A stretch of 64,000 nt of DNA from Cherax quadricarinatus (Eukaryota > Arthropoda > Malacostraca > Decapoda > Parastacidae): the NCBI RefSeq assembly GCF_038502225.1, contig NW_027196980.1, positions 1-64,000 on the forward strand, read 5' to 3'. Of this stretch, positions 20,557 to 30,299 are shown in pieces. The notes below the pieces were generated by a model, which saw only the letters and a program-made list of their open reading frames with translations, did no database searches and was not told the origin of the DNA. How positions within the stretch are numbered: position 1 is the stretch's first letter; every line of letters starts with the position of its first letter. Made by a program: the position numbers and the translations under genes.

Positions 20557-20735
20557 CTTAAGAACATAAGAACATAAGAACGAAGGAACACTGCAGAAGG
20601 CCTACTGGCCCATGCGAGGCAGGTCCAAGTCCCTACCGGCTTAAGCCAATGCACCCAACCTAGTCAGGTCAGGTCACATTGACTTAAGGGAGGAACACGG
20701 CAACCGACCTGTTAGCACAAGCTATCAGGTCTAAC

Positions 20736-23681
20736 TCACACCCACCCACATCTACTCATGTATTTATCCAACCTATTTTTAAAGCTACACAACGTTCTGG
20801 CCTCTATAACGGTACTTGGGAGTTTGTTCCACTCATCCACAACTCTATTACCAAACCAGTACTTTCCTATATCCCTCCTGAATCTGAATTTTTCCAACTT
20901 AAAACCATTGCTGCGAGTCCTGTCTAGGCTAGATATTTTCAGCACACTATTTACATCCCCTTTATTTATTCCTGTCTTCCACTTATAAACCTCAATCATA
21001 TCCCCCCTAATTCTACGTCTTTCTAGAGAGTGCAGTTTCAGGGCCCTTAGTCTATCCTCATAGGGAAGGTTTCTGATACATGGGATCATCTTTGTCATCC
21101 TCCTTTGTACATTTTCCAGAGAATTTATATCCATTCTGTAATACGGTGACCAAAACTGTGCAGCATAATCTAAATGAGGCCTAACCAAGGATGTATAGAG
21201 TTGAAGAACAACCTGAGGACTCCTATTATTTATGCTTCTTGATATGAAGCCAAGGATTCTATTAGCTTTATTGCGAACACTTATGCACTGTTGTCTTGGT
21301 TTCAGATTACTGCTAACCAGAACTCCTAAATCTTTTTCGCAATCCGTAATATTAAGATCTACATTATTTAGTTTATATGTGGCATGGTTATTGTCCTGTC
21401 CAACATTTAGAACTTTGCATTTGTCTATATTAAACTGCATCTGCCACTTCTCCGACCACTGCATCAGTCTATTCAAATCTTCCTGGAGTGCTCGAATGTC
21501 CTCGTCAGAATGAATTCGACGGCCTATTTTGGTGTCATCGGCAAACTTGCCGATGTCGCTCTTTATGCCCTCATCTATGTCGTTTATGTAGATTGTGAAC
21601 AGCAGGGGGCCCAACACTGACCCCTGTGGAACACCGCTCGTGACGCTTCCCCACTCTGATTTCTCCCCATTTATGCAAACTCTCTGCTGCCTATTTGTCA
21701 ACCATGCCTCTATCCAGGAAAAAATTTCTCCTCCTATTCCATGTGCTTTAATTTTCCTCAATAGTCTCTGATGTGGGACCCTGTCAAAAGCCTTACTGAA
21801 GTCCATATACACAATATCATATTCATTACCATGATCTACCTCCTCAAATACCTTAGTGAAAAAAGTTAATAAATTCGTAAGGCAGGAACGCCCCTTTGTA
21901 AAACCATGCTGAGATTCGTTGATTAATTTATGCTTTTCAAGGTGGCTACGAACTGCCTCGGCAATTATTGATTCCATAAATTTTCCCACTATGGAGGTTA
22001 GGCTTATTGGTCTATAGTTCGAAGCTAAGGACCTGTCACCTGTTTTGAAAATAGGTATCACATTTGCCATTTTCCACTTATCTGGCACCATGCCAGTTTG
22101 TAGTGATATGTTGAAAAGATTAGCCAAAGGTGTGCTAAGCTCCTCTTTACATTCCTTTAGAACCCTTGCATACAGTTCATCAGGGCCTGGGGATTTGTTA
22201 GGTTTTAATTTATCTATTTGCCTAAGGACCATGTCACTTGTGACCCTAATAGTGCACAGTTTATTATCGTCCTGTTCTACATAATTTATCATTACTGGAA
22301 TATCGCTGGTATCCTCCTGTGTAAAAACTGAGAGGAAGTATGTGTTAAAAATTCTACACATTTCCTTATCACTGTCAGTGAGCTGACCCGAGGAACTTTT
22401 GAGTGGGCCTATCTTGTCCCTGATCTTACTTCTGTATACCTGAAAGAATCCTTTTGGGTTAGTCTTCGATTCTCTTGCAACTTTAACCTCATAATCTCTT
22501 TTTGCTTTTCTAATTCCCTTTTTTATTTCTCTCTTTAACTGAATATATCGATTTCTTAATTGCCCCTCTCCTCTTTTGATTTGCCTATATATGCCTCTCT
22601 TTTGACCAATCAGATATTTTAATCTATTGTTCATCCATTTAGGATCATTTTTGTTTGATCTGATTTCCCTATTTGGAACATAATTTGACTGAGCAGCTAG
22701 AACTATGCCCTGGAAAGCATCATATCGGCAACCATCACCACCTACCTGACCCCTAGTCAGGTCATTCCAGTTCAGCCCACCTAAGTAATTTTTCAGTCCT
22801 ATGAAATCAGCCAAGCGAAAGTCAGGGACGGAGACTTGATTGCCATTATTAGGGGAATTCCATGATATGTTAAAACTGAGTGATTTGTGATCACTCTCCC
22901 CAAGCTCATCATTAACCTCAAGATTATTAATTAGTGTTTCCCTACTGGCAAGAACCAAGTCAAGGAGGTTATTTCCCCTAGTTGGCTCTGTCACAAACTG
23001 TTTTAAAAAACAATCCTGGATCGTATCAAGAAAGTCACCCGACTCTAAATTTCCTGTCAAATTGCTCCAGTCAATCTGTCTATAGTTGAAATCTCCCATT
23101 AGCACAACATTTTCGTATGTAGATGCCTTACGAATTTCGTCCCATAGAAGTTTACTGCACTCCCTATCAAGATTTGGGGCCCTGTAAATCACACCCAAAA
23201 TTAGTTTTTCTCGGCCCTCGAGAAGCTGTAACCAAACAGATTCAGTGGCTGACGCTTCTAATTTAATATCTTGTCTAACACAACAATTTAAATTGTCTCT
23301 GACATACATCGCTACTCCACCACCTTTCCTGTTGACCCTGTCAGTGTGGAATAATTTATAGCCTTGTATGTGACATTCAGAGGGCATCTCTCTATCTTTC
23401 AGATTGAGCCAGGTCTCTGTTATAGCAATAATATCTATGTTTCCTGCACTTGCAATTAATCTTAGCTCATCTATCTTATTTCTAACACTCCTGCTATTAG
23501 TATAGTAAACCTTAAGGGAGCTAGTCCCTTGCTGCCCTCTGCTGTCCCCCTTTGTTTGCTGACCTGTTCTATTGTCTTTATTTATAACTTCATGCTGAAT
23601 GCCTTTTATACATTTACTGTTTCCAACCCTAGTGTTGCAACCTGCTTGTTTCCCACACACACCCATACCTCTATCTTCCAT
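20736..23681 (-). CDS. CR1 ORF2: AP endonuclease + reverse transcriptase (981 codons)
   Basis: This ORF encodes the protein that nicks the target and reverse-transcribes element RNA. The endonuclease covers about residues 55-270, with N59-region YTNSRS, TETW at 88-91, GDFN at 196-199 and SDH at 263-265, all catalytic for APE-type nucleases. The RT follows: SPGPDELYARVL near 497, NYRPISLTSIVGKF near 555, MDFSKAFDRVPHQRLL near 626 with the first catalytic Asp, SGVPQGSVLGPLLF near 682 and FADD at 713-716. The C-terminal end has WNKLPSTVIEA, typical of CR1. The length (981 residues) is normal for complete CR1 ORF2. The start ATG overlaps the ORF1 stop as TGATG, which supports this start and suggests coupled translation. 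It appears potentially active. Confidence 0.95.
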   Translation of the reverse strand: MEDRGMGVCGKQAGCNTRVGNSKCIKGIQHEVINKDNRTGQQTKGDSRGQQGTSSLKVYYTNSRSVRNKIDELRLIASAGNIDIIAITETWLNLKDREMPSECHIQGYKLFHTDRVNRKGGGVAMYVRDNLNCCVRQDIKLEASATESVWLQLLEGREKLILGVIYRAPNLDRECSKLLWDEIRKASTYENVVLMGDFNYRQIDWSNLTGNLESGDFLDTIQDCFLKQFVTEPTRGNNLLDLVLASRETLINNLEVNDELGESDHKSLSFNISWNSPNNGNQVSVPDFRLADFIGLKNYLGGLNWNDLTRGQVGGDGCRYDAFQGIVLAAQSNYVPNREIRSNKNDPKWMNNRLKYLIGQKRGIYRQIKRGEGQLRNRYIQLKREIKKGIRKAKRDYEVKVARESKTNPKGFFQVYRSKIRDKIGPLKSSSGQLTDSDKEMCRIFNTYFLSVFTQEDTSDIPVMINYVEQDDNKLCTIRVTSDMVLRQIDKLKPNKSPGPDELYARVLKECKEELSTPLANLFNISLQTGMVPDKWKMANVIPIFKTGDRSLASNYRPISLTSIVGKFMESIIAEAVRSHLEKHKLINESQHGFTKGRSCLTNLLTFFTKVFEEVDHGNEYDIVYMDFSKAFDRVPHQRLLRKIKAHGIGGEIFSWIEAWLTNRQQRVCINGEKSEWGSVTSGVPQGSVLGPLLFTIYINDIDEGIKSDIGKFADDTKIGRRIHSDEDIRALQEDLNRLMQWSEKWQMQFNIDKCKVLNVGQDNNHATYKLNNVDLNITDCEKDLGVLVSSNLKPRQQCISVRNKANRILGFISRSINNRSPQVVLQLYTSLVRPHLDYAAQFWSPYYRMDINSLENVQRRMTKMIPCIRNLPYEDRLRALKLHSLERRRIRGDMIEVYKWKTGINKGDVNSVLKISSLDRTRSNGFKLEKFRFRRDIGKYWFGNRVVDEWNKLPSTVIEARTLCSFKNRLDKYMSRCGWV

Positions 23682-24607
23682 CAGTTTAAAATCATAGGCA
23701 TTTCACCAATGGCCTTCTCAATCGAGTCTGCAAGTGCTACCACCCCTGCCCCAGAGAGATGAACCCCATCCCTTGCATACATATCATGTTTGCCATAAAA
23801 GTTGTTCCAGTTGTCAATGAATGGGATTGCAAGTTCCTTGCAGTATCTGTCTAGCCAGCAATTTACACCAATTGCCCTAGACAACCATTCATTTCCTACT
23901 CCCCTTCTAGGCAAGATGCTACATATGATTGGGATCCCTCCCTTAGACTTAATGAAATCTATAGCTGACCTGTACTTATCTAGCAGCTCTTCTCTCCTAC
24001 CCTTCCCAATATCATTTCCACCAGCACTGAGACAGATAATGGGCTTGTTCCCATTACCTGACATGATATTATCCAGTCTGTTGACAATGTCCCCAACACC
24101 AGCTCCAGGGAAGCACACTCTATCTCTCATCTTCTTATTCCTATTACAAAAAGCACGGTCAACATATCTTACCTGAGAGTCACCAACCACAAGAATGCGC
24201 TTACCTTCATTAGCAGGGGCAGTAGTACCCTTACCTTCACTGGCCACTGAAGTACATTCATCCTGGAGAACAGAGAAGCGATTTCCTACCTTCAGATCTT
24301 CACTCTTAACTTTCCTTACTCTGATGCGCCTCCCATTACTGTGAACAACTCGCCACTTGTAGCAGGTGCTGGGCTGCACCTCACTGCTGGTAGCCGTTGC
24401 TACCTCCCCACCTACAGCCTCCTCACAGTGAGAGACAGACTGCACCTCACTGCTAGAAGCCTCATTCCCCACATCTCCAACCACCTCACACTCTCTCCCA
24501 GGCCCATTGAGGTGGACCTTCAGCCTCCTAATCTCCTCCTGGAGAAGCAAGACCTCCTCCTTCAACTCTCCAACCTCAGTTTTTAAAACACTGCAGAAGC
24601 AAGCCAT
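23681..24607 (-). CDS. CR1 ORF1 with SGNH-hydrolase (esterase) domain
   Basis: A 308-residue ORF1 protein. Residues about 8-32 form a Glu/Leu/Lys heptad segment likely to be a coiled coil. After a variable linker, residues about 136-300 show an SGNH/GDSL-type hydrolase: GDSQ at 142-145 (nucleophile Ser), GGND at 196-199 and DGVH at 280-283 (catalytic His). Esterase-type ORF1 proteins are established for the CR1 group, where they are thought to aid RNA-particle or membrane association; the enzymatic need is not settled. The stop codon TGA shares its final A with the ORF2 ATG. No zinc knuckle is visible. The N-terminus MACFCSVLKTEV is the first methionine in frame. Confidence 0.93.
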   Translation of the reverse strand: MACFCSVLKTEVGELKEEVLLLQEEIRRLKVHLNGPGRECEVVGDVGNEASSSEVQSVSHCEEAVGGEVATATSSEVQPSTCYKWRVVHSNGRRIRVRKVKSEDLKVGNRFSVLQDECTSVASEGKGTTAPANEGKRILVVGDSQVRYVDRAFCNRNKKMRDRVCFPGAGVGDIVNRLDNIMSGNGNKPIICLSAGGNDIGKGRREELLDKYRSAIDFIKSKGGIPIICSILPRRGVGNEWLSRAIGVNCWLDRYCKELAIPFIDNWNNFYGKHDMYARDGVHLSGAGVVALADSIEKAIGEMPMILN

Positions 24608-24690
24608 GCTTTGTAACCGTCCACGCTAATCCCCAAAGCAGCTCAGGGTCTGTGACCTCACGTGACGACTGACCACGTTAATGAGCAAGG

Positions 24691-25330
24691 GATCTAGGTT
24701 ATTGAAGTATAGGTACAAGTTACTGAAAAGGGGTTTAAATTTTTGAGAGAGTATCTAAGATATGGAGGAAGGGTCTAGAACACTGTTGAGGGTCTGTCGT
24801 AGCAGGTGAGAGGTTTAGGACACTAATGGATGGGTTTAGCCTCCCTAGAAGGCAAAATAGCAATGCGCTCAGTCCAGTGAGAGAAAACTATGGTATTACA
24901 ATACATTTTTTTGACTCATCTATTGAATACTGTACATAAATATACATGGTAGAGTAGTAATGGTAAAGTAAATAAACTTATAGGTGATAATTTTCCAGGA
25001 TGGACCAAACTGTCATTTTAGGCTTCTTTAAACCTTCCATGTAGTATGCTCAACTCTAACCCCTCAGCTGGAGAACTTAGGATAATTTTACAAGCACCAC
25101 TTCTGTGACATGGTTGTATCAGTGGCACCAACTGTGATTGTACTGTCTCATCCCATAGCCCCAGAAACTTTCTTGGTGCATGTCTTTTCAGCCTGGTTGA
25201 CCAGGCAAGCACCAGATGAACCTGGCCCAAGGCTAGGCTCTAGGAGTAGAAAAACTCTTGGAACTCATCAAAGTATATGAAAGGTACCCTTGAAGCCATA
25301 AAGTCCATGAACCCAATATAAGTCATAACA
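24691..25330. other. Unassigned sequence, with a possible old LINE end
   Basis: No gene is visible. A stretch at 25160-25260 (gcctggttgaccaggcaagc, ctctaggagtagaaaaactc) has the look of an old LINE C-terminus/3' end read on the + strand, but I cannot assign a family. Confidence 0.4.
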
Positions 25331-25340
25331 AAGTTATGAC

Positions 25341-25440
25341 TTGGCCAGCTGGCCGAGTGGTTAATGTGTTGGCCTGTGAACTTTACAACTCACTTGCCAT
25401 GGGTTCACTCTTCACCCATTTCCTGATTAGAAGTTATGTA
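25341..25440 (+). repeat. tRNA-like SINE head
   Basis: Contains gccagctggccgagtggtta (A-box-like) and ccatgggttcactc (B-box-like). A related segment occurs at 55778-55862. No mature tRNA is suggested because the anticodon arm is mismatched and the sequence runs into repeat DNA. Confidence 0.55.
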
Positions 25441-25459
25441 GTACTGGTGATTTTTTTTA

Positions 25460-25655
25460 ACAATGGCCATCTGCTGAGATAGTGATGGACAACCCCCATC
25501 TCAAAAAAAAAGGAAACACATTCACCATTATTCATTCAGGCACTGTCTTACCAGATACTATGTGCTGACATCCTGGTTCACATGACCCTCTGAACTGCAA
25601 CATCCTTACCCTTCCTTTAGAGTGCAGGCATTGTACTTACCACCTCTAGGACAAA
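25460..25655 (-). mobile_element. Degenerate LINE-A tail
   Basis: Minus-strand tail blocks in the expected order: the end motif, the gtcttaccaga word and the gagtgcaggcattgtacttac word on the + strand. Confidence 0.7.
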
Positions 25656-26050
25656 AAAAAAATTGCTTGTGTAGTGAAGTGTGTTAAAGGATGTTTGTGA
25701 TGGTGCAGTTATTAATGGTGCTATCTAAGAGAATGTCTGATCACATGATAGTGTCTGTAAGATAAAGTTGATTAGTAAGTGGATGATAGTGTTTCTCAAG
25801 GATGAGAGAGACGAGAGAATAAAAGCTTTGGAAAATATAAACAAATCAGTTTGCTGTAGAATATATGCAAATGATAATGGGCAATAATGTGCTTACCTTA
25901 CATACTTGAGGTTAGCATATACAGTTTAATCTTATACAGTATCTCCCTTATCTTATGAAACACTTGTCAAGCTCTTGACCATATTAAGTGACATAATAAC
26001 TCTACATGACATCTCTGCTGCTTCCAGCCTCCACCTCGCTACAACATGAG

Positions 26051-26253
26051 TTGTGAATGTTGCAACAAAGAGAAGTTTGGAGTAGTAGAGATGCTAATCT
26101 GAAGGCAATGTGTGGTGTAAATATTATGCAGAGAATTTGTAGTTTGGGGTTTTCTCTAAACTACAAAGTCTCTGCATAATCTATACAACACATATTGCCT
26201 CAGACTCAACATCTCTACTACCTCCAAACTTCTCTTTGCTGCAACATTCACAA
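26051..26253. repeat. Inverted duplication of a LINE-A coding fragment
   Basis: The left arm (26051-26141) carries a piece of LINE-A coding (tgaatgttgcaac, then ggcaatgtgtggtgtaaata). The right arm (about 26156-26253) is its imperfect reverse complement. The two meet at the sequence tagtttggggttttctctaa, giving a hairpin of about 90-bp arms. It is followed directly by a LINE-A tail in + orientation. Confidence 0.82.
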
Positions 26254-26261
26254 TCCATATT

Positions 26262-26445
26262 GCCGGACTTGAGTCCCGGAGGTGGGAAGTGCAGTGCCTG
26301 CATTCTGAAGGAGGGGTGTTAATGTTGCAGTTTTATAACTGTAGTGTAAGCATTCCTCTGGCAAGACAGTGATGGAGTGAATGATGATCAGAGTTTTTCT
26401 TTTGGCCACCCTGCCTTGGTGGGAAACAGCTGATGTGATAAGATT
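26262..26445 (+). mobile_element. LINE-A tail
   Basis: Blocks ggacttgagtcccggagg and gtgcctgcattctgaagg, then ccaccctgccttggtggg near the end. Degenerate, with no coding. Confidence 0.75.
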
Positions 26446-26559
26446 GTGTTTGGATTTTTAACCCTGGAGGGTTAGCTACCCAGGATAACCCAAGAAAGAC
26501 AGTGCATCATCGAGGGACTGTCTGTTTTATTTCCAATGGGGTTCTCAGTCTTCTCCCCC

Positions 26560-26740
26560 AGGATGTGACCCGCACCAGTCGACTAACACCCAGGTACCTA
26601 CTTGCTAGGTGAACAGGACAACAGGTGTAAGGAAACGCATTGAATGTTTCCACCCCAACAGAAATCAATCCCGGATCCTCACCATGTGAAGCGAGAGCTT
26701 CAGAGATTACGAGGTACAGGGCTACTAAAAGTATTATCAA
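26560..26740 (-). mobile_element. SINE1 copy
   Basis: Contains gtcgactaacacccaggta, aggaaacgcat and the gagagcttcagagattacga head remnant. Same order as in the other minus-strand SINE1 copies. Confidence 0.72.
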
Positions 26741-26764
26741 GAGGGCTGAAGAGGGGAAACCAGT

Positions 26765-26970
26765 GAGCTGGACTTGAGTCCTGGAGGAAGGAAGTACAGT
26801 GTCTGCACTTTAAAGGATGGGTAGACATATTTACAGTTTGAAGGGGCATCTGAACTGTAATGTTGGCATGCCTCTAGCAAGACAGTAATAGTGTGAGTGA
26901 TGATGAAAGCATTTCTTCTTTTTCAGGTCACCCTACCTTGGTGGGAGACATCCGGTGTGTTAAAAAAAAA
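26765..26970 (+). mobile_element. LINE-A tail
   Basis: Blocks gagctggacttgagtcctgg and gtgtctgcactttaaagg, and a final ccctaccttggtgggagac followed by an A-run. Confidence 0.78.
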
Positions 26971-27108
26971 ATTCTTGCTGAATATACAAGGAGAAAAATT
27001 GGATGTTTAATGAGTGAATTCCTCACCACTTGTTTATTATTCGAGCCATTACTGCATGTCCTACCTCAGTGTGTTTTAGATTGCTTGCCAGAAAGCCTAC
27101 TGCTCACT

Positions 27109-27396
27109 TAACCCTTAAACAGTCCAAACGTATATATACGTTCACTCACGTAGCGCCCCAAATTTTTTGAGGAAAAAAAAATATTTTCTTTTAAAAGAAA
27201 AAAAGAGCATATGATACCCAGGCATGCCCAATTATTTTAATATGGCACACAGTGAGTGCACACACCCATTCTCTCATGTCTAGGTGACTCAGTCTTATTG
27301 TGGCAATGTTGAATGAATGACAAAGAAAACGTATATATACGTTTGGGGCGCTACGTGCATGAACGTATATATACATTTGGACCGTTTAAGGGCTAA
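27109..27396. mobile_element. TTAA-type MITE H (about 288 bp)
   Basis: The left end is TTAACCCTTAAACAGTCC followed by aaacgtatatatacgttc. The right end is the inverted equivalent, with an outer TTAA mutated to CTAA. GTATATATAC cores at 27331 and 27365 are exactly 34 bp apart. No coding capacity. Confidence 0.85.
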
Positions 27397-27494
27397 GTCT
27401 TACCCCACTTGCATCCTTACCCTTCACACACTCCTAACCTTCACACATCCCTGCCTGCAATACTGTATGACCCATATTGGTTTACTGCATAATT

Positions 27495-27540
27495 TGATCT
27501 TCTTTTTCTTTTTCTCTTTTTCCTTCTTCTTTCTTCTTCT

Positions 27541-27593
<53 letters not shown>

Positions 27594-27752
27594 TTCTTTC
27601 TTCTTCTTTCTTCTTCTTTCTTCTTCTTTCTTCTTCTTTCTTCTTCTTTCTTCTTTCTTCTTCTTTCTTCTTCTTTCTTCTTCTTTCTTCTTCTTTCTTC
27701 TTCTTTCTTCTTCTTTCTTCTTCTTTCTTCTTCTTTCTTCTTCTTTCTTTCT

Positions 27753-27813
<61 letters not shown>

Positions 27814-27943
27814 TTCTTCTTCTTCTTCTTCTTCTTCTTCTTCTTCTTCTTCTTCTTCTTCTTCTTCTTCTTCTTCTTCTCCTTCTTTTTCTTTTCTTCT
27901 TCTTCTTCTTCTTCTTCTTCTTCTTCTTCTTCTTCTTCTTCTT

Positions 27944-28002
<59 letters not shown>

Positions 28003-28124
28003 CAGCCACCGCCTCCTCCTCCTCCTCCTCCTCCTCCTCCTCCTCCTCCTCCGCCTCCGCCTCCCCGCCTCCTGCCTCCGCCGCCTCCTCCTCCTCCTCC
28101 TCCTCCTCCTCCTCCTCCTCCTCA
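27495..28124. repeat. Long polypyrimidine compound microsatellite
   Basis: About 630 bp of almost pure C/T on the + strand: (TTTC)n, (TTCTTCTTTC)n, (TTC)n, a (TTA)n interruption at 27972-28002, then (CCT)n. Homopurine-homopyrimidine mirror tracts of this length can form triplex DNA. Long open frames here on both strands are artefacts of the repeat. Confidence 0.97.
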
Positions 28125-28128
28125 TACA

Positions 28129-28270
28129 GGGACAGATCTGTTATGAAACTAATAAAGCTTAAGCTTCAGGGCCCCAAATCCCAGAGGGGCCCCAGAAGCC
28201 ACTTTAGTCCACATTGCTTAATATAACAGTTCAAGCTTGAGGGCCCCCACCCCCAAAATGTAGGTCCATC
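28129..28270. repeat. Interspersed repeat shared with 4764-4845
   Basis: Shares cagggacagatctgttatga, the taaagctt run and cagaggggccccagaag with the earlier site. It has no identifiable ends, and the family is unknown. Confidence 0.6.
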
Positions 28271-28734
28271 ACTATATACATATGCCATCACAGTACTGAA
28301 TGATCAACTAGACTATTCATAGATAAGATGGTCTGGTATGCAAGTTTATCAGATAGAATTATTTACTCAGTAATATGATAATTGTAATCTAAAGATACAG
28401 GGAACTATTGCACTAATATATCACTGTTCAACTAGGGCAGTACACTGAGAAGGGTAATATTCCTATAAGGGCAATATTTGCACCCCTCTGCATCTTACCC
28501 CAGCATAATCTATCACCATTCATAGAGTTTTATGTTCAATTAAATTTTTTCAAAATCAAAAGATGAGAAGAGAAACCAGACACAAAGACAATTTTTTATC
28601 TTACATAGCATTTTGCTTGGGATAAACTTTATAAAATGGTTATAGTGGAAGGTTAGTTAAGGAAAGATCCACTTTGTCACCATGGGAAGGTACAGTACTA
28701 CTGGCTAGAGGAAAACTGACTATAATGACCAAAA

Positions 28735-29623
28735 GGTGTTCCATAGCTCAGTTGGTAGCACACTCAGCTCACACTCTGGGGTCCCTGGTTTGATCCCCGG
28801 TTCGAGTGGAAACATTGGGCATGTTATGCATGATGTTACGCATGATGTCCATGTTCACCTAGCAGTAATTAGGTACTTGGATGTTAGCTGATTGGTGTGG
28901 GCTGCATCCTATACCTATACCTACCAGGAGGGTTTCGAGGGTCAACGCCCTGTGGCTCAGTCTGAGACCAGGCCTCATGGTGGCTCAGGGTCTGATCAAC
29001 CAGGCTGTTACCACTGGCCATACACAAACTGACTTACGAACCACAACCTGGCTGGTCAGGTACTGACTGTAGGTGCCTGTCCAGTGCCTTCTTGAAGACA
29101 GCCAGGGGTCTATTGGTAATCCCCTCCCCCTTATGTATGCTGGGAGACAGTTGAACAGTCTTGGGCCCCTGACACTTATTGTGTCGTCTCTCAGTGTATT
29201 CGTGGTGCTCCTGCTTTTCATTGAGGGAATGTTGCATCTCCTGCCGAGTCTTTTTTCTTTCATAGGGAGTGATTTTTGTGTGCAAGTTTGGCACCAATCC
29301 TTCTAGAATTTTCCAAGTGTATATTATCATGTATTTTTTCTAGCCTGCATTCCAGGGAATACAAATCAAGGGACTTCAACCATTTCTAATAGTTTAGATG
29401 CTTTATCATATTTATGTGTGCACCGTGAAAGTTCTTTGTACGCTATCCAGGTCAGCAATTTTGCCTGCCTTGAAGGGGGCAGTTAATGTCCTGGGAACAA
29501 AATTAACCTAATTTGCTTGAAATTCTCTGCATAACCAGGGCTTTTATATAGTACAGTACTGTATGTCATTCATGTCAGCCAGGTATGTCTGTGTAAAGTG
29601 TATATGTGCTTGTAGAAATAAAG

Positions 29624-29675
<52 letters not shown>
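28735..29675 (+). mobile_element. SINE1 copy split by a CR1-type fragment
   Basis: The head at 28737-28810 is tRNA-like: tagctcagttggtagcacac (A box region) and tggtttgatcccc (B box). The body continues to about 28910. It resumes at about 29480 (ctgggaacaaaattaaccta, then tgcataaccagggctttta) and ends with cttgtagaaataaagattat and a TTA-repeat to 29675. The gap is filled by the minus-strand coding remnant at 28930-29345. Confidence 0.7.
28930..29345 (-). pseudogene. CR1/L2-type RT C-terminal remnant
   Basis: The minus strand encodes, across two frames, a LINE RT C-terminus: TLRDDTISVRGPRLFNCLP and GITNRPLAVFKKALDRHLQS, with an upstream MIIYTWKILEGLVPNLHTKI block. A frameshift separates the pieces, so it is inactive. 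Homologous remnants lie at 62690-62960 (+) and 63195-63440 (+). This LINE family is otherwise absent from the window. Confidence 0.75.
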
Positions 29676-29676
<1 letters not shown>

Positions 29677-29719
29677 AATAAGCATAGTTCTTCTCTTACT
29701 TCACTATCCAGTCTTTATT

Positions 29720-29880
29720 TTTTTTTAACGTGTTGTCCAATGCCCATCGTGGAAGGGTAACACAAAAAGAAACGCTTTCACCATCACTCACTTTCACTGC
29801 CATAGGCCTGCAAATACAACAGTTTACAGTCCTCTAAACAGCAAACATCCCAAACTCTTCACCATTCAGTCTTATTTCCC
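29720..29880 (-). mobile_element. Degenerate LINE-A tail
   Basis: Minus-strand tail with the cgtgttgtccaatgcccatc terminal remnant, acgctttcaccatcactcac and the aacagtttacag word. No coding part. Confidence 0.65.
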
Positions 29881-30021
29881 GAGAATGCCTTGTATAATGT
29901 CTTTCTATAAAGTTCATAGTTTATTTAATGCAGTTATCCTAATTGTATAATATATTGTACTCCACCTTATAGAAATAAAATTTGTCTGTTGCATAATTAT
30001 GGACTGTATTTCATGAAACAG

Positions 30022-30158
30022 GAGCCATTACACATCATAGGAAGTGGACTTCAGAAAAACCTTAAAAGCAATAGTGAGGCAACTTTACATCAATTGAAAT
30101 ACTCAAGTGGAGACTTTCCCAGCCCAGTGACTGGAAGGATGAACTTAGAGATATTCAG
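30022..30158 (+). CDS. Candidate host exon c (phase conflict)
   Basis: Only one frame is open. It encodes 45 residues of host-like composition, beginning EPLHIIGSGLQKNLKSNSEA. The acceptor ttcatgaaacag (30021) has a modest pyrimidine tract, and the donor ATATTCAG|GTAATT (30158/30159) is good. It starts in phase 0, which matches exon b only if the weaker donor at 8529 is used. It ends in phase 2, which the next exon at 30759 cannot accept without hitting a stop. Either a small exon is missed, the exon is alternative, or it is spurious. The flanks are not obviously repeat. Confidence 0.42.
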
Positions 30159-30299
30159 GTAATTACATTGTTAGTTAGTTACTCCCACATTACCATTTCT
30201 TGGAAAGTTAAGTTGTAAGCCAAGTTTTTTAAGAGTTAATGGCACATTAATTAAGTTCAGTTACATATTGAGTATTATGCAGATAACCACTATGCATAG

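Larger units (their letters stand above)
20557..24690 (-). mobile_element. CR1 LINE copy b, both ORFs intact
   Basis: A minus-strand element with ORF1 (24607-23681), ORF2 (23681-20736), a 3' untranslated region and a terminal octamer repeat of TTCTTATG type (20557-20582). Octamer rather than poly(A) tails are characteristic of CR1. The 5' untranslated region is at least 24608-24660, and its start is not clear. Neither ORF contains a stop or visible frameshift, which is exceptional among the elements in this window. Confidence 0.9.

Noticed and set aside
18644..20561. Plus-strand open frames across the CR1 region
   Set aside because: These are shadows of the minus-strand RT frame and contain no recognisable motifs.
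23681..24607. A host SGNH esterase gene
   Set aside because: It directly overlaps CR1 ORF2 by TGATG and matches the known CR1 ORF1 layout, so it belongs to the element.
27317..28162. Long open frames encoding Leu/Ser/Phe runs (+) and Arg/Lys/Glu runs (-)
   Set aside because: They are translations of the polypyrimidine microsatellite, with no non-repeat protein sequence.
28737..28810. A functional tRNA gene
   Set aside because: A and B box-like words are present, but the sequence continues into the SINE1 body seen in several copies. Cloverleaf scoring could overturn this.
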